Below are positions 38,168-48,478 of a stretch of 64,000 nt of DNA, piece after piece. Position numbers and translations under genes: made by a program. Position 1 is the first letter of the stretch. Each line of letters begins with the position of its first letter. The DNA is from Ruminococcus sp. (GTDB lineage Bacteria > Bacillota > Clostridia > Oscillospirales > Acutalibacteraceae), in the NCBI GenBank assembly GCA_017403985.1, contig JAFRDE010000023.1:22601-86600 (forward strand), read 5' to 3'. Under the pieces are notes generated by a model. It searched no databases, was not told the origin of the DNA, and worked only from the letters and a program-made list of their open reading frames with translations.

Positions 38168-40627
38168 ATGGAACAATTATTCTTCTCCGAAAAACTGACG
38201 GAGAAACTTGAAAAGATCAAGATGTGCGCGCTGTCAGCGCTGGAAGCCCCGGCGGGCTACGGAAAGACGACGGCGGTGCGCCGTCTTTTCAGCGAGGGCG
38301 ACGCGTCGGTGCGCTGGTTCACTGCCGTGGAGGGCATGGCGGACAACTGCTTCCGCTGGTCCATCCGGCAGATCAGCGACGTTGATGAAGCCGCCGCCCG
38401 CGATTTGGAGGACTTGGGCTACCTCAACCGAAGCAACGCGGAGCAGGCGGGGCGTATCCTTTCGAATCTGCATCCGACCGAGCCGCTGACGCTGATCTTC
38501 GATAATTTCCAGTTCGCACTGCAAAGCTGGCAGCCACAGGTTTTGAGCGCATTGGCGAATTGCGCCGGCTCAGGGCTGCGTACCGTGTTCATTTCACAGA
38601 ATTTCGGCAGACTGCGCGACGTATTGACCGCGCTTGACGGGAGCGTCTGCTATATCCGGAGCCGCGATCTGCTGTTATCGGAGGACGATATCGGCGCCTA
38701 CGCGCGGCAGCTCGGCATTCCCGCTTCGTCTAAGGAGATCCGAGCGATCTACCGCAAGACCGACGGCTGGACGGCGGCGGTCGCGCTGTATCTGGAAAAT
38801 ATCAGAGAGGGACTTCCCGAAACCGGCTCGGAGGGTCTCGACGAGCTGCTTTCTGCCGCTTTCTGGCAGCGCCTTTCGGACGTACAGCGCCGCACGCTGC
38901 TGCGCCTGTGCCTGTTCGATCGGATCACGCCGGGCGTGCTGGACGCGCTCGTTCCCGAAGACCTTTTCCCGCGCGACGAGCTTTCTCAGCTTCTGCGCCG
39001 CGCGCCGCTGATTCTGTACCGTGAAACGAGAAGATCGTATTATCCCCATGAACTTTTGACCGCTTTTCTGCGCCGACGGCTTTCTGAGACCGAAACGTCT
39101 TTCCAAAGCGAGATTTTGCGTGCCTCGGCGCAGCTCTACCGTAAAATCGGGCAGACGCGCGAGGCGGTGAGCTGTTATTTCCGCGCGGGCGACTATGAAG
39201 CGATCCTCGCCTGCGATCTGATCTGCCTGATCACCGAGAAATTCGACGGCGTCAGCTATACGGAGCTTGCGCGCCGTGTGCTGACCGAATGTCCGGAGGA
39301 TGTGCAGATCAAATATCCGTACTCGCTTCTGCGGCTGTGCTACGCGCTTTACGCCGGCTGCGCCTTTGACGAATTCAACACGCAAATGAAACGCGTTTAC
39401 GCGCTTTTAGAACAAATAAACGATTCGCAGCTGCTCGGTGAATGGCGGCTCGTCAACGCCTTTGCGTTCTTTCCCGACCTTGACGCGATGAAATGCGAAT
39501 ACCTCAAGGCGGAAGAACTGATGAGCGGGCCGTCAAAAATCTTCGTCAAAGAGGAACCCTTCCTTTTCGGCTGCGCTTCGATGTGGTATCTCTTTTACGC
39601 AAAGCCGGGAACAATGCTCGCGACCGCCGACAAGCTGGCGGAAACGATGAAGGTCTATAACCGGCTGACGAACGGTCACGGCGCCGGCGCGGCGGAGATC
39701 TACCGCGGCGAGGCATATTCCGTTCAGGGACGCTTTGAAGAATCAGACATACAGGCGTATCAGGCGGCGTTCCTGTCGGAGCAGTCGGGCAACGCGACGG
39801 CGACCTACGGCGCGGCGTTGCTGCTCGGCATCAACGCCATCTACCGCTCGGATATGGTCGGGCTGCAAAAGGCGATCGACTACCTTGAAAACAAGGCGCA
39901 GGGCTATTCGTTCCTGCGCGGCAGGACGCTCGGAACCTATATGGTAGAGACGGTGCGCGGATATCTGCTCGGATTGATGATGGAGACCGGACGCAGCGCC
40001 TTGTGGACGCAGGGCGAGGCGGATTCTCTCGCCGACCTGACCTTCACCAACTTTATGATCAAGACCTGCCGCATCACCGACCTGTTGCTGAAAAAGGAAT
40101 ACAAGCAGGCGATCGCGTCGGTCGAGGCGGCGCTGCAGCTTGACGAACGGCTGATCTCCACCTCGACGAAGAACTTTATGTACTGCGGGCTGGCACTGGG
40201 TTATATGGCGATCGGTCGGCTCCTCAAAGCCGCGGAATATCTCGACAAGTCGCTCACGCTCGCGGGGCAGGATCGGAACTACACCTTCCTCGCCTGCTTC
40301 CGCAAGTATTTCCATGTGCTGTTCATCCTGCCGCAGATCGCGTCGAAGCACGCGAAGACCATCCGCGAGATCAAAGCGCTCGACATTCGCTATACCCGCG
40401 CGGACGAGAGCCACATTTTCGCCATGCTCGAGGTGGAGCCGGAGCTTACACAGGAGCTGACGGCGCGCGAGCGCGAGGTCGCGGAGCTTGCGGCGAAGGG
40501 ACTGAGGAACGCCGAGATCGCCGAGGCGCTGTCAATCTCAGAGAATACCGTCAAGCACCACTTGAAGATCGCGTTTCAGAAAATGAATATCGACCGAAGA
40601 AGCAAGCTGATCGATATGCTTCGCTGA
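38168..40627 (+). CDS. MalT-like (LAL) transcription regulator with ATPase and LuxR HTH
   Basis: 819 residues. Walker A at 'LEAPAGYGKTTAVRRLFSEG' (about 23-42), a STAND-type NTPase region ('TLIFDNFQFALQSWQPQVLS' as Walker B region), a long helical TPR-like middle, and a C-terminal LuxR-type helix-turn-helix ('LTAREREVAELAAKGLRNAE', 'IAEALSISENTVKHHLKIAF'). Such large regulators bind ATP and a small inducer and activate nearby genes. The next genes are a small DUF2442-like gene and a very large secreted dockerin protein, which are likely targets. AGGTGGGG ribosome site. Confidence 0.92.
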   Translation: MEQLFFSEKLTEKLEKIKMCALSALEAPAGYGKTTAVRRLFSEGDASVRWFTAVEGMADNCFRWSIRQISDVDEAAARDLEDLGYLNRSNAEQAGRILSNLHPTEPLTLIFDNFQFALQSWQPQVLSALANCAGSGLRTVFISQNFGRLRDVLTALDGSVCYIRSRDLLLSEDDIGAYARQLGIPASSKEIRAIYRKTDGWTAAVALYLENIREGLPETGSEGLDELLSAAFWQRLSDVQRRTLLRLCLFDRITPGVLDALVPEDLFPRDELSQLLRRAPLILYRETRRSYYPHELLTAFLRRRLSETETSFQSEILRASAQLYRKIGQTREAVSCYFRAGDYEAILACDLICLITEKFDGVSYTELARRVLTECPEDVQIKYPYSLLRLCYALYAGCAFDEFNTQMKRVYALLEQINDSQLLGEWRLVNAFAFFPDLDAMKCEYLKAEELMSGPSKIFVKEEPFLFGCASMWYLFYAKPGTMLATADKLAETMKVYNRLTNGHGAGAAEIYRGEAYSVQGRFEESDIQAYQAAFLSEQSGNATATYGAALLLGINAIYRSDMVGLQKAIDYLENKAQGYSFLRGRTLGTYMVETVRGYLLGLMMETGRSALWTQGEADSLADLTFTNFMIKTCRITDLLLKKEYKQAIASVEAALQLDERLISTSTKNFMYCGLALGYMAIGRLLKAAEYLDKSLTLAGQDRNYTFLACFRKYFHVLFILPQIASKHAKTIREIKALDIRYTRADESHIFAMLEVEPELTQELTAREREVAELAAKGLRNAEIAEALSISENTVKHHLKIAFQKMNIDRRSKLIDMLR

Positions 40628-40641
40628 CGGAAAATGAAACG

Positions 40642-40678
40642 ACGGACGGAGGATTTTGTCTTCCGCCCGTTATTTTTT
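40642..40678 (+). terminator. Rho-independent terminator after the regulator gene
   Basis: ACGGRCGGAGGA-type arm pairs with TTCCGCCCGT, followed by TATTTTTTT. Confidence 0.75.
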
Positions 40679-40734
40679 TCAAAAAAATGAAAAAATAACA
40701 CTTTCGGGTGATGCGCGGGTGAGAAAGGGTGATG

Positions 40735-40740
40735 TATAAT
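40735..40740 (+). promoter_or_regulatory. Promoter -10 for the DUF2442-like gene
   Basis: TATAAT preceded by TGATG (extended -10 like); no good -35 at 17 bases, which fits a promoter needing an activator such as the neighbouring LuxR-type protein. Confidence 0.5.
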
Positions 40741-40779
40741 ACCCTTGTAAGGTGAAAAATTGTATTTTGGAGGTGCGTT

Positions 40780-41024
40780 ATGGAATATTTTTAAGATCGG
40801 CTAAGCCGCTGCCCGGTCATCGGATCGAGCTGATATTCAAGAACGGCAGCACCGCCGTGATCAATATGGAGCGGCGGATCGGTACGCTGCGCTTTGCGCG
40901 GATCGCGGATGAAGCGGTCTTTGCGTCGGCAAAGGCGGAGGGCGACAAGGTCGTATGGCTTGACGGGAATACTCCTTTTGCCGTCTACTGCTCCGAGCTG
41001 CTCGACGCCATGATGATGGATTGA
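40780..41024 (+). pseudogene. DUF2442-like small protein with a frameshift at the start
   Basis: The best start is ATG 40780 behind GGAGGTG, but it meets a stop after four codons (M-E-Y-F). One more T in the T5 run at 40088-offset position 40788-40792 would continue it into 'LRSAKPLPGHRIELIFKNGS', 'RFARIADEAVFASAKAEGDK' and 'VVWLDGNTPFAVYCSELLD', which resembles DUF2442. Without that, the frame can only start at GTG 40752, within about 12 bases of the -10 box and without a ribosome site. So the gene is probably broken, phase-variable or misread. Confidence 0.6.
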
Positions 41025-41085
41025 ATGCGGAAGCATCCTATACATAAGCAATGAAAAATGCATGATACAAAGAGGAGGAGAACCC

Positions 41086-44000
41086 ATGAAACGAGCATTA
41101 TCTCTGTTACTCTCTCTGCTGATAGTGTGCAGCCTCTTTTCGGGGCTGAGCTTCAGCGCGACTGCAGCGACGGCCGATAGGATCGAGGCGCTGCCCCTTG
41201 AGCCGGTTGCGCTCACGGTCGACGATCCGCAGTCGGAGGGAGCCGAACTGCCCGATCTGACGCGGGTCAAGGACTTTGACCTTGTCGAAACAGGCGCAAA
41301 CGCAGACCTTGCCGCGACAGGCCACTATGACATAGCGGTCGGTCCGAACACCGTCACCGACGGCAACAAGAATGACATTCTGGGCGACGGCGGCAGCGCC
41401 AAGTACAACCCCAGCACCAAGACGCTGACCCTTAACAACCCGAAAATCAACAGCGTCTATGACAACGACCCGGACTGCCCCGCTATCCTGATCCAGACCA
41501 ACGGCGTCACCATCAAGGGCACCTATCACATGACCTCTCCGCTGTCCAAGTACGGTCTGAAGATGTCGACAGGCAACTCCGTCACCCTCGAAGGCAACTT
41601 CACCTTCTTCGGCACGGACCATGCTATCACAAGCAACGACAACATCACCGTCAAGAGCGGCACACTGAGGGCGGTCTGCACCGGCAAGTCGGACAGCAAC
41701 ACCGCCGTGATGTGTGCGTGCCCCTATGGTCCGGAAGAGGCGGGCTATACCCCCGCGGTCTTCACCGTCAACAGCAGCGTTACCAAGGTCACGATGGAGA
41801 GCAACAACCTCGCCTTCTTCGGCGATAGCCTCGTCCTCAACAAACAGCGCATCACCTCGCCGGTCGACGCATCCTTTGCGGACACCGCCGGCAGCATCGT
41901 GCTTGCCGACCTGACCGACTACGCCAAGAGCGTGACCATCGAGCCCTTTACCGGCACCTATTATAACCTCTGGGTCGGCGCGAGACACGTTGACAGCCAG
42001 AACTATTCGAACATCTTCGGAGACGGCAAGGCAAGCTACAATCCGTCCTCCAAGACCCTGACCCTCAACTATCCCAACGGGACAAAGAGCATCGGTCTGC
42101 ATCCGAACAACGGTTACAGCTACAAGATCTATTCCGAAGACGCCCTCAATCTCGCCGGTACCTTCAAGATGGCTGACAGCGAGATGACCATTATCCCGGA
42201 CCCCGAGCCGAACAATCCCGAGACGAGCGCCTCACAGATTTATTGCGGCGTTTATGCCGACGGCGACCTGACGCTCGGCGGTGATTTCAACTTTATCGCC
42301 GAGACATTCCCCGCGGCGTCGAAAAACGGCGACGTGTACATCAACTCAGGCACCCTCACCGCCAACAGCACCGAAAACATCGGCGTATTTGCCGAGAACG
42401 GCAAGATCGTCGTCGGCGACGGCATCACCAAGGTGGACATACAGGCAAAGATCTATCCGCTCTTGTCGAGAAATGCTATGGAATTCGGCAATCAGACCTA
42501 TTTCAGCGAGCCGAACTATCCGGGCCTGGCGGAGACGACGATCAGTGGAGACAACTACTATATCATCGTCGACCGCCATAACGACAACGCTATCGCCCGG
42601 CGCGTTACCATTATACAGAAGAGCGCCCGGCCCACCGAACCGACAACGCCCTCTGAGACCACCGAGCCTGTCGAATCCTACGGCCTCACGGTCGGCGGCA
42701 CCGCCGTTACCAACCGCAACAAGGACGACATCCTCGAGGACGGCGGCAAGGCGAAATTTGATCCTTCCACCAACACCCTCACCCTCAATAACCCCACCGT
42801 CAGCGAAGTATTCACCATGTCCGACGGCAAGACCTATCGATTCCTCTCGGCTGTCGAAAACCTGACCGTCAAGGGCAGCTACACCGCGTCCTCCGCCGAC
42901 GCTGACTACGGCTTCTATGCCACAGAGGATGTGACCTTTGACGGCAGCTTCTCCTTCAAGGGTCAGACCGCAGGCGTTTATGCAAACAGCGTGACGCTCA
43001 GCTCCGGCTCCCTCAGCGCGACCGGCTACAGCGAGGGAGGCTACGGTCTGTATACGGCGAACGGCGTCACGATCAACGGCGGCACCCTCACGGCATCCTG
43101 CACAGCCAGCCAAGGCTTCGCTGCGCGTAATGCCGCCGGCGACTTCAACGTCACCAACGGCGCGTCCAAGGTCGAGCTGCACGCGGGCTATGTGAGCATC
43201 CTCAGCCCGAGTATCACCCTCGGCAGCGATATCGACGTCACCACCCCCGCCCAGTGGTACATCGTCAGCGCGGGCAGCGGCAATAAGACGATCGTGGATA
43301 TCTCCACCGGCAGCTCACAGATCACTCAAGACGTGGTCATCGAGCGCAAGGCGACCGCTCCGACACAGCCTCCCACACAACCTCCGACACAGCCTCCCAC
43401 ACAGCCTCCGACACAACCCCCGACACAGCCTCCCACACAGCCTCCGACACAACCTCCGACACAACCTTCGACCGACACCCCGACAACGGCCTATGACCTC
43501 TGGCTGGGCTCCACGCAGGTCACCTCCGCCAACAAGGACGATATTCTGAATGACGGCGGCAAGGCAAAGTTCGACCCCGCAACCAATACCCTGACCCTCA
43601 ACGAGCCGAACATCACCGGCTCAACTGCCAATCCGAGTGGCAGCTCCTGCAAGGTCAAGACCTCAATAGGCGAGATCACTATCAAGGGCAAATATCACAT
43701 GACGGCGGCCGATACTGATTTTGTTTTCTTCTCCAGATACAGCCTGATCCTCGACGGCGACTTCACCCTGATGGGCAAAAAGAGCACAGCTTATACTGAC
43801 TTCGTGCTGACCATCCGTTCCGGCAATGTCAAGGCCGTTTCGACCTTGAGCAGCGCGGTCACCTACGGCGGCTGGCTGGTGATCGAGGACGGCATCACCC
43901 GCGTCGAGCTGCAAAGCGACAAACGCGCGCTGTATGTCACCACCGGGAACGGCGAAACCTACGGAGACAATATCGAGGTCGTCGAAACCGATAACGAAAC

Positions 44001-47000
44001 GCTCCGTTCGGCGAAGCACATCGTCTTTGCACCCAAGGCGGGGAGCGTCACGCTCGCCCTCGAGGGCAGCGGCACTGCCGGAGTGCCCTATCTGATCAAG
44101 AGCACCGCCGACTGGAACACCCTCGCGCAGTATATCGCGGACGGCGGCAAAACAAGCGGCAAATTCTTCAAGATGACCGATAATATATCCGTCTCGACCG
44201 CTGTCGGCTCCGGCGGGTATCACTTCAGCGGCACCTTCGACGGCGACGGCCATACCCTGACCCTCGACAATATGTCCGGCGCTCCCTTCTCAATCGAAGG
44301 CGCGACGATCAAAAATCTGAAGGTCGACGGCTCCGTCAGCGGCGGCAGGCACGTTTCCGCCCTCGTGGGCGGTATCGGCGGCACCGCAGACAATCTGATC
44401 GAGAACTGTAACGTAGCGGCGACGGTCACCACCTCGGATACCTACTGCGGCGGCTTTGTCGGTCACGGCGGCAGTAAGGCAAAGACCACCATCAAGAACT
44501 GCGTCTTCTCCGGCACGATCAACGGCGCGACGGCTGGCACCTTCTGGGGCTGGAGCGACAGCGGATCGACCCCGGTGCTCATCAACTGTATCGATATCAG
44601 CGACAGCACCCAGCCGATCGGCAGAGGCGAGCCGAAGGACGCCTCCGTCACCAACTGCTATTACACCAAGGCGGGCAAGGCGACCGGCGGCGGCCGTCCG
44701 TGGAGCAATCAGGGCAAGCGCGCCTATACCGTAACCGGCGACGGCGTCACCCTGAACGGCGCGCCCGGTATCCGATACAACGGCACGATCTACGCGGGCG
44801 AGGGCGATCAAGTGAGCCTGACCGTTTCCAACATCGAAGATCTGTATAACGCGAGCGCCGGTACTCTGGAAAGAAACGGCAGTCATCTCATACTGACCAT
44901 GCCCGCAAAGGATGTGACCGTCGCAAAGCCGGAGAACGCGGAGCCGATCACCGGCTACAGCAACGCTGTCGGCACCGGCGGCAACAACAACGAAGGTGCG
45001 GAAAACTTCGTAGACGGCAAAACGGATACAAAATGGTGCTATTCCTCCTCGTCTTATCCACTTTCGATCACCTTCAGGAGCAACGATGATGTAACGCCGT
45101 TCGGCTATATCCTCACCACCGCCAACGATACGGCGAAGTATCCGGAGCGCAACCCCAAAGGATGGACACTTGAGGGAAGCGCGGACGGACAAAACTGGAC
45201 GACCCTTTCCGACGTCAGTGATAACACAACACTGCAAGCCAAGAACTATACCTCCTATACCTTCCCGCTGAACAATCCCGATCACACCGCGTTCAGCTAT
45301 TATCGCTTTACGGTCAAGGGCACCGTCGGCGGCGGAACCTTCCAGCTTTCTGAGTTTCAGCTGATCGGCAAATCGGTGCCTGCGGTCGAATACGGCCTCT
45401 GGCTGGGCTCGACGCGAGTCACCTCGCGGAATAAGGACGATATCCTGAACGACGGCGGCAAGGCGAAATTCGATCCCGAGACCAATACGCTGACGCTCAA
45501 TGAACCGATTATTACCGGCTTACACAATGACGACAGAATCCACTGCGAAATGAAAAAGATCACCGTCAAGGGCAGCTACCATATGGCGGAGAATGATTTC
45601 TCAGCGCCATACGGCTTTTACTGTTTCGATGACGTAACACTGGACGGCGACTTCACCTTTGTCGCCACGAGATGGGCCATCGGCAGCTGCGCACCGCTGA
45701 CCATCCGTTCCGGCAGCGTCAAGTTCATCAGCCTGACGCAGGAGGCTGTCTATGCCCGCGGCGCCCTCTATATCAACAACAACGTCACGCGGTTCGAGGC
45801 TGTCAGCCGGGATGAAAAGGCGATATATACCGCATGGTTCTCGCTCGGTGACGAAATGACCATCAAAACGCCCGAGAACGGCACGATCCAAAACCACAAG
45901 GTTTATGAGGCGGACGGCGAGACCTTAGCGAAGCATGTCGTCATCGAGCCTCTTCCGCCGGTCGAATACGACCTCTGGCTGGGCTCGACGCGAGTCACCT
46001 CGCGGAATAAGGACGATATCCTGAACGACGGCGGCAAGGCGAAATTCGATCCCGATACCAATACGCTGACGCTCAATGAACCGACTATTACCGGCTTATA
46101 CAAAACCCGCAAAATCAACTGCGAAATGAAAAAGATCACCGTCAAGGGCAGCTACCATATGGCGGAGAATGATTTCTCAGCGCCATACGGCTTTTACTGT
46201 GACAATGACGTAACACTGGACGGCGACTTCACCATTGTCGCCAAGATACGCGCCATCGCCGGCTGCGCGCCGCTGACCATCCGTTCCGGCAGCGTCAAGT
46301 TCATCAGCCTGACGCAGGAGGCTGTCTATGCCCGCGGCGCCCTCAATATCAACAACAACGTCACGCGGTTCGAGGCTGTCAGCCGGGATGAAAAGGCGAT
46401 CTATACCGCATGGTTCTCGCGCGGCAATCTAATAAATGTTACGACGCCCGAGAACGGCGTCATCAAGGGACACAAGGTCTATGAAGCCGACGGCGAAACC
46501 CTAGCGAAGCACGTTGTGCTCGACCGCGCGCCGGAGGTCGGATATAATATCTGGCTGGGCGACACGCAGGTCACCAACTACAATCAGGATGATATTCTGA
46601 ACGACGGCGGCAAGGCGAAGTTCGACCCCGAGACCAACACCCTGACGTTGGATAACCCGACAATCATCGGCTCGCACGGGTATGCGACGATCTATGCCGA
46701 TCATGTTATAGTCTTCAAGGGAACCTATCACATGACCAATTCGGTAGACCGCTACGGCGTATACACCAATCTGTATACCGAATTCCGCGGCGACTTCACC
46801 TTCATGGGAACCGATTCCGGCGTTCATGCCGAACAGTATTCAAAGATACTTTCCGGCAGCCTCAAGGCGGTCGGCGGCACCAACGGCTATTACGGCTGGT
46901 GGGAGACGACCATCGGCAGGGATATCACCCGCTTCGAAGCGGACGGCGGTAACGCCGCTTATGACGGCAACTATCTGCTGCTGGATGAAGGGCTGATGAT

Positions 47001-47310
47001 CGTCGAGCCGGAGGGCGGTTACCTCAGCAACGGCAGGCGGATCAAGACGGCAGGCGGCAGTATTGCAAAGCACGCGGTGATCGTGCCCAAACCGATCATC
47101 CGCGGCGATGTTGACGGCGACGGTGAGGTGGAAATCAGGGACGCGACATGGATCCAGCGCCACGTCGCAGAGATAGACATTCCGTTTGAGATCACCAAAA
47201 AGCCTGCCGATGTTGACGGCGACGGCGAGATCACCGTCATGGACGCGACCGCGATCCAGTACTATCTGGCGCATATGAAAAGTATTTATCATATCGGCGA
47301 AGCGGTATAA
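41086..47310 (+). CDS. Very large secreted modular protein with C-terminal dockerin
   Basis: 2,074 residues from ATG 41086 (GGAGGAG upstream). Signal peptide 1-30 ('MKRALSLLLSLLIVCSLFSG'). Seven modules of about 190-210 residues begin 'YDLWLGSTQVTSxNKDDIL' and 'NDGGKAKFDPxTNTLTLNEP' at about residues 80, 291, 531, 802, 1435, 1627 and 1819 and look like beta-helix segments. A Thr-Gln-Pro-Pro linker is at 758-800, a GLUG/beta-helix-like region at about 1000-1200, an F5/8C (discoidin) carbohydrate-binding-like domain at 1284-1432, and a type I dockerin at 2004-2072 with two calcium loops ('DVDGDGEVEIRDATWIQRHV', 'DVDGDGEITVMDATAIQYYL'). Likely docks to a cohesin on the cell surface or scaffoldin. 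Confidence 0.93.
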   Translation: MKRALSLLLSLLIVCSLFSGLSFSATAATADRIEALPLEPVALTVDDPQSEGAELPDLTRVKDFDLVETGANADLAATGHYDIAVGPNTVTDGNKNDILGDGGSAKYNPSTKTLTLNNPKINSVYDNDPDCPAILIQTNGVTIKGTYHMTSPLSKYGLKMSTGNSVTLEGNFTFFGTDHAITSNDNITVKSGTLRAVCTGKSDSNTAVMCACPYGPEEAGYTPAVFTVNSSVTKVTMESNNLAFFGDSLVLNKQRITSPVDASFADTAGSIVLADLTDYAKSVTIEPFTGTYYNLWVGARHVDSQNYSNIFGDGKASYNPSSKTLTLNYPNGTKSIGLHPNNGYSYKIYSEDALNLAGTFKMADSEMTIIPDPEPNNPETSASQIYCGVYADGDLTLGGDFNFIAETFPAASKNGDVYINSGTLTANSTENIGVFAENGKIVVGDGITKVDIQAKIYPLLSRNAMEFGNQTYFSEPNYPGLAETTISGDNYYIIVDRHNDNAIARRVTIIQKSARPTEPTTPSETTEPVESYGLTVGGTAVTNRNKDDILEDGGKAKFDPSTNTLTLNNPTVSEVFTMSDGKTYRFLSAVENLTVKGSYTASSADADYGFYATEDVTFDGSFSFKGQTAGVYANSVTLSSGSLSATGYSEGGYGLYTANGVTINGGTLTASCTASQGFAARNAAGDFNVTNGASKVELHAGYVSILSPSITLGSDIDVTTPAQWYIVSAGSGNKTIVDISTGSSQITQDVVIERKATAPTQPPTQPPTQPPTQPPTQPPTQPPTQPPTQPPTQPSTDTPTTAYDLWLGSTQVTSANKDDILNDGGKAKFDPATNTLTLNEPNITGSTANPSGSSCKVKTSIGEITIKGKYHMTAADTDFVFFSRYSLILDGDFTLMGKKSTAYTDFVLTIRSGNVKAVSTLSSAVTYGGWLVIEDGITRVELQSDKRALYVTTGNGETYGDNIEVVETDNETLRSAKHIVFAPKAGSVTLALEGSGTAGVPYLIKSTADWNTLAQYIADGGKTSGKFFKMTDNISVSTAVGSGGYHFSGTFDGDGHTLTLDNMSGAPFSIEGATIKNLKVDGSVSGGRHVSALVGGIGGTADNLIENCNVAATVTTSDTYCGGFVGHGGSKAKTTIKNCVFSGTINGATAGTFWGWSDSGSTPVLINCIDISDSTQPIGRGEPKDASVTNCYYTKAGKATGGGRPWSNQGKRAYTVTGDGVTLNGAPGIRYNGTIYAGEGDQVSLTVSNIEDLYNASAGTLERNGSHLILTMPAKDVTVAKPENAEPITGYSNAVGTGGNNNEGAENFVDGKTDTKWCYSSSSYPLSITFRSNDDVTPFGYILTTANDTAKYPERNPKGWTLEGSADGQNWTTLSDVSDNTTLQAKNYTSYTFPLNNPDHTAFSYYRFTVKGTVGGGTFQLSEFQLIGKSVPAVEYGLWLGSTRVTSRNKDDILNDGGKAKFDPETNTLTLNEPIITGLHNDDRIHCEMKKITVKGSYHMAENDFSAPYGFYCFDDVTLDGDFTFVATRWAIGSCAPLTIRSGSVKFISLTQEAVYARGALYINNNVTRFEAVSRDEKAIYTAWFSLGDEMTIKTPENGTIQNHKVYEADGETLAKHVVIEPLPPVEYDLWLGSTRVTSRNKDDILNDGGKAKFDPDTNTLTLNEPTITGLYKTRKINCEMKKITVKGSYHMAENDFSAPYGFYCDNDVTLDGDFTIVAKIRAIAGCAPLTIRSGSVKFISLTQEAVYARGALNINNNVTRFEAVSRDEKAIYTAWFSRGNLINVTTPENGVIKGHKVYEADGETLAKHVVLDRAPEVGYNIWLGDTQVTNYNQDDILNDGGKAKFDPETNTLTLDNPTIIGSHGYATIYADHVIVFKGTYHMTNSVDRYGVYTNLYTEFRGDFTFMGTDSGVHAEQYSKILSGSLKAVGGTNGYYGWWETTIGRDITRFEADGGNAAYDGNYLLLDEGLMIVEPEGGYLSNGRRIKTAGGSIAKHAVIVPKPIIRGDVDGDGEVEIRDATWIQRHVAEIDIPFEITKKPADVDGDGEITVMDATAIQYYLAHMKSIYHIGEAV

Positions 47311-47362
47311 CAACATAATTACATGAAACGAAAGGGGCTGTCATTAAGATAGCTCAAAGAAA

Positions 47363-47400
47363 GACCGGGCAGCCCGAAAAGGTTGCCCGGTCAGCACTTT
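47363..47400 (+). terminator. Rho-independent terminator after the dockerin gene
   Basis: GACCGGGCA (47363-47371) pairs with TGCCCGGTC (47384-47392), followed by AGCACTTTTAT. Confidence 0.75.
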
Positions 47401-47811
47401 TATAGTATTTATTCAAATCCTTGCCTCTTTCATATCGCGATCACTGTGACCGGCGTACATTCTGTGAGGGCTTTCAAAGTCTTCACATCACGCCGGTTAC
47501 AAATAATCTCCTTTCTAACATTTTCTGTTAATCTCCTTTCTAACGTTTTCTGTTGTGGCGTGGTGAATAACATACTTACGTTTTGTACTTTGAAAAGGCG
47601 GCGCAAAATTAACAAGTTCACCTGCGTTATCCCTCATGAACAGTGGATCCTCGCAAAAATACCCCTGTCATGGCGAAATGATCCTGTATTCCTATGTTTG
47701 TGACACGGATCCTTCTCCGTTAGGGGAAGGATTTTCTCTTCAGACCATAAGGAAAGGTCTCCACCCCCGCAAACAAAAAGAAGTCAACCGATATTAATCA
47801 TGCTGCGCTGC
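47401..47811. other. Intergenic region with short tandem repeat and diverged hairpin repeat
   Basis: Holds a 25-base tandem duplication (AATCTCCTTTCTAACRTTTTCTGTT, 47505-47553) and, at 47700-47780, a copy of the 36.5-kb repeat family (ATCCTTCTCC...GGGGAAGGAT hairpin and CCACCCCCGCAAACA). No gene supported. Confidence 0.6.
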
Positions 47812-48198
47812 CTATGTTATTATCATTATTTTGAATGATTCACCGGCTTGATCGGAGATCGTCGCCTTGACAGTCGTGCCGTCTTCCTCGTGCGGCGTGA
47901 TCTCCAACGTGCCCTTGCACATCATATTGAGCCGCTGACGGATATTGTTCAGCGCGATATACGGCTCGTTGTCGTCGGCGGGATCATACCTCGCTCCGTC
48001 GTTTTCAACGATAATTTCGCTGCCGTCCTTTGTCAGCCGGGTTTTTACGGTAATATGAAGCGGAGCGCCGTCAGGGTTCATTCCGTGCTTGACCGCATTT
48101 TCCACAAGGGGCTGTAATGTCAGCGGCGGCAGACGGAATCGTGTACGCGGCGTATCGAATTCCACAAACAGCCTGATTCGATTATTGGAAAAAAACAA
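47812..48198 (-). pseudogene. Sensor histidine kinase (LytS/YpdA type), 3' fragment
   Basis: About 115 residues of an ATPase domain: 'RFRLPPLTLQPLVENAVKHG' (N box), 'IIVENDGARYDPADD' and 'YIALNNIRQRLNMMCKGTLE' (G box region). Phosphoacceptor and membrane parts are missing; the homology stops near 48180, where the element scar begins. It was cut by insertion or deletion of the element whose scar follows. Confidence 0.8.
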
Positions 48199-48269
48199 AA
48201 AGAGAGCAAAAGGATTGAGAACGATATGCTCCCTTTACGGAAGGCAGTGAAAAGAAAAATGCCGGGAAC

Positions 48270-48440
48270 CGCACGGATAAGCCATTGTTGGAATCCGTGC
48301 GGTTCTTTTTTGTCGAAAATTTACGAGCTGATGTTTATTTGATGTTTATTGTATATTTTTCCGTCTTTGTGACTCTTTTCAAAGAATATAAAAATCAGGC
48401 TGCACACTTCATATCGAGGTGTGCAGCCTGTTGTTTCTGT
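48270..48440. repeat. Element-end scar, copy 2
   Basis: Same hairpin (AACCGCACGGATAAGCC...GTGCGGTT) and TGATGTTTATTTGATGTTTATTG as at 37066-37165, followed by a hairpin GCTGCACAC...GTGTGCAGC (48392-48430), parallel to CTGCACGC...GCGTGCAG at 37285-37313. No integrase gene remains here. Confidence 0.6.
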
Positions 48441-48478
48441 CAGATTCTTTCTGTGCCTGATCATGCTTTGTCAATAAG

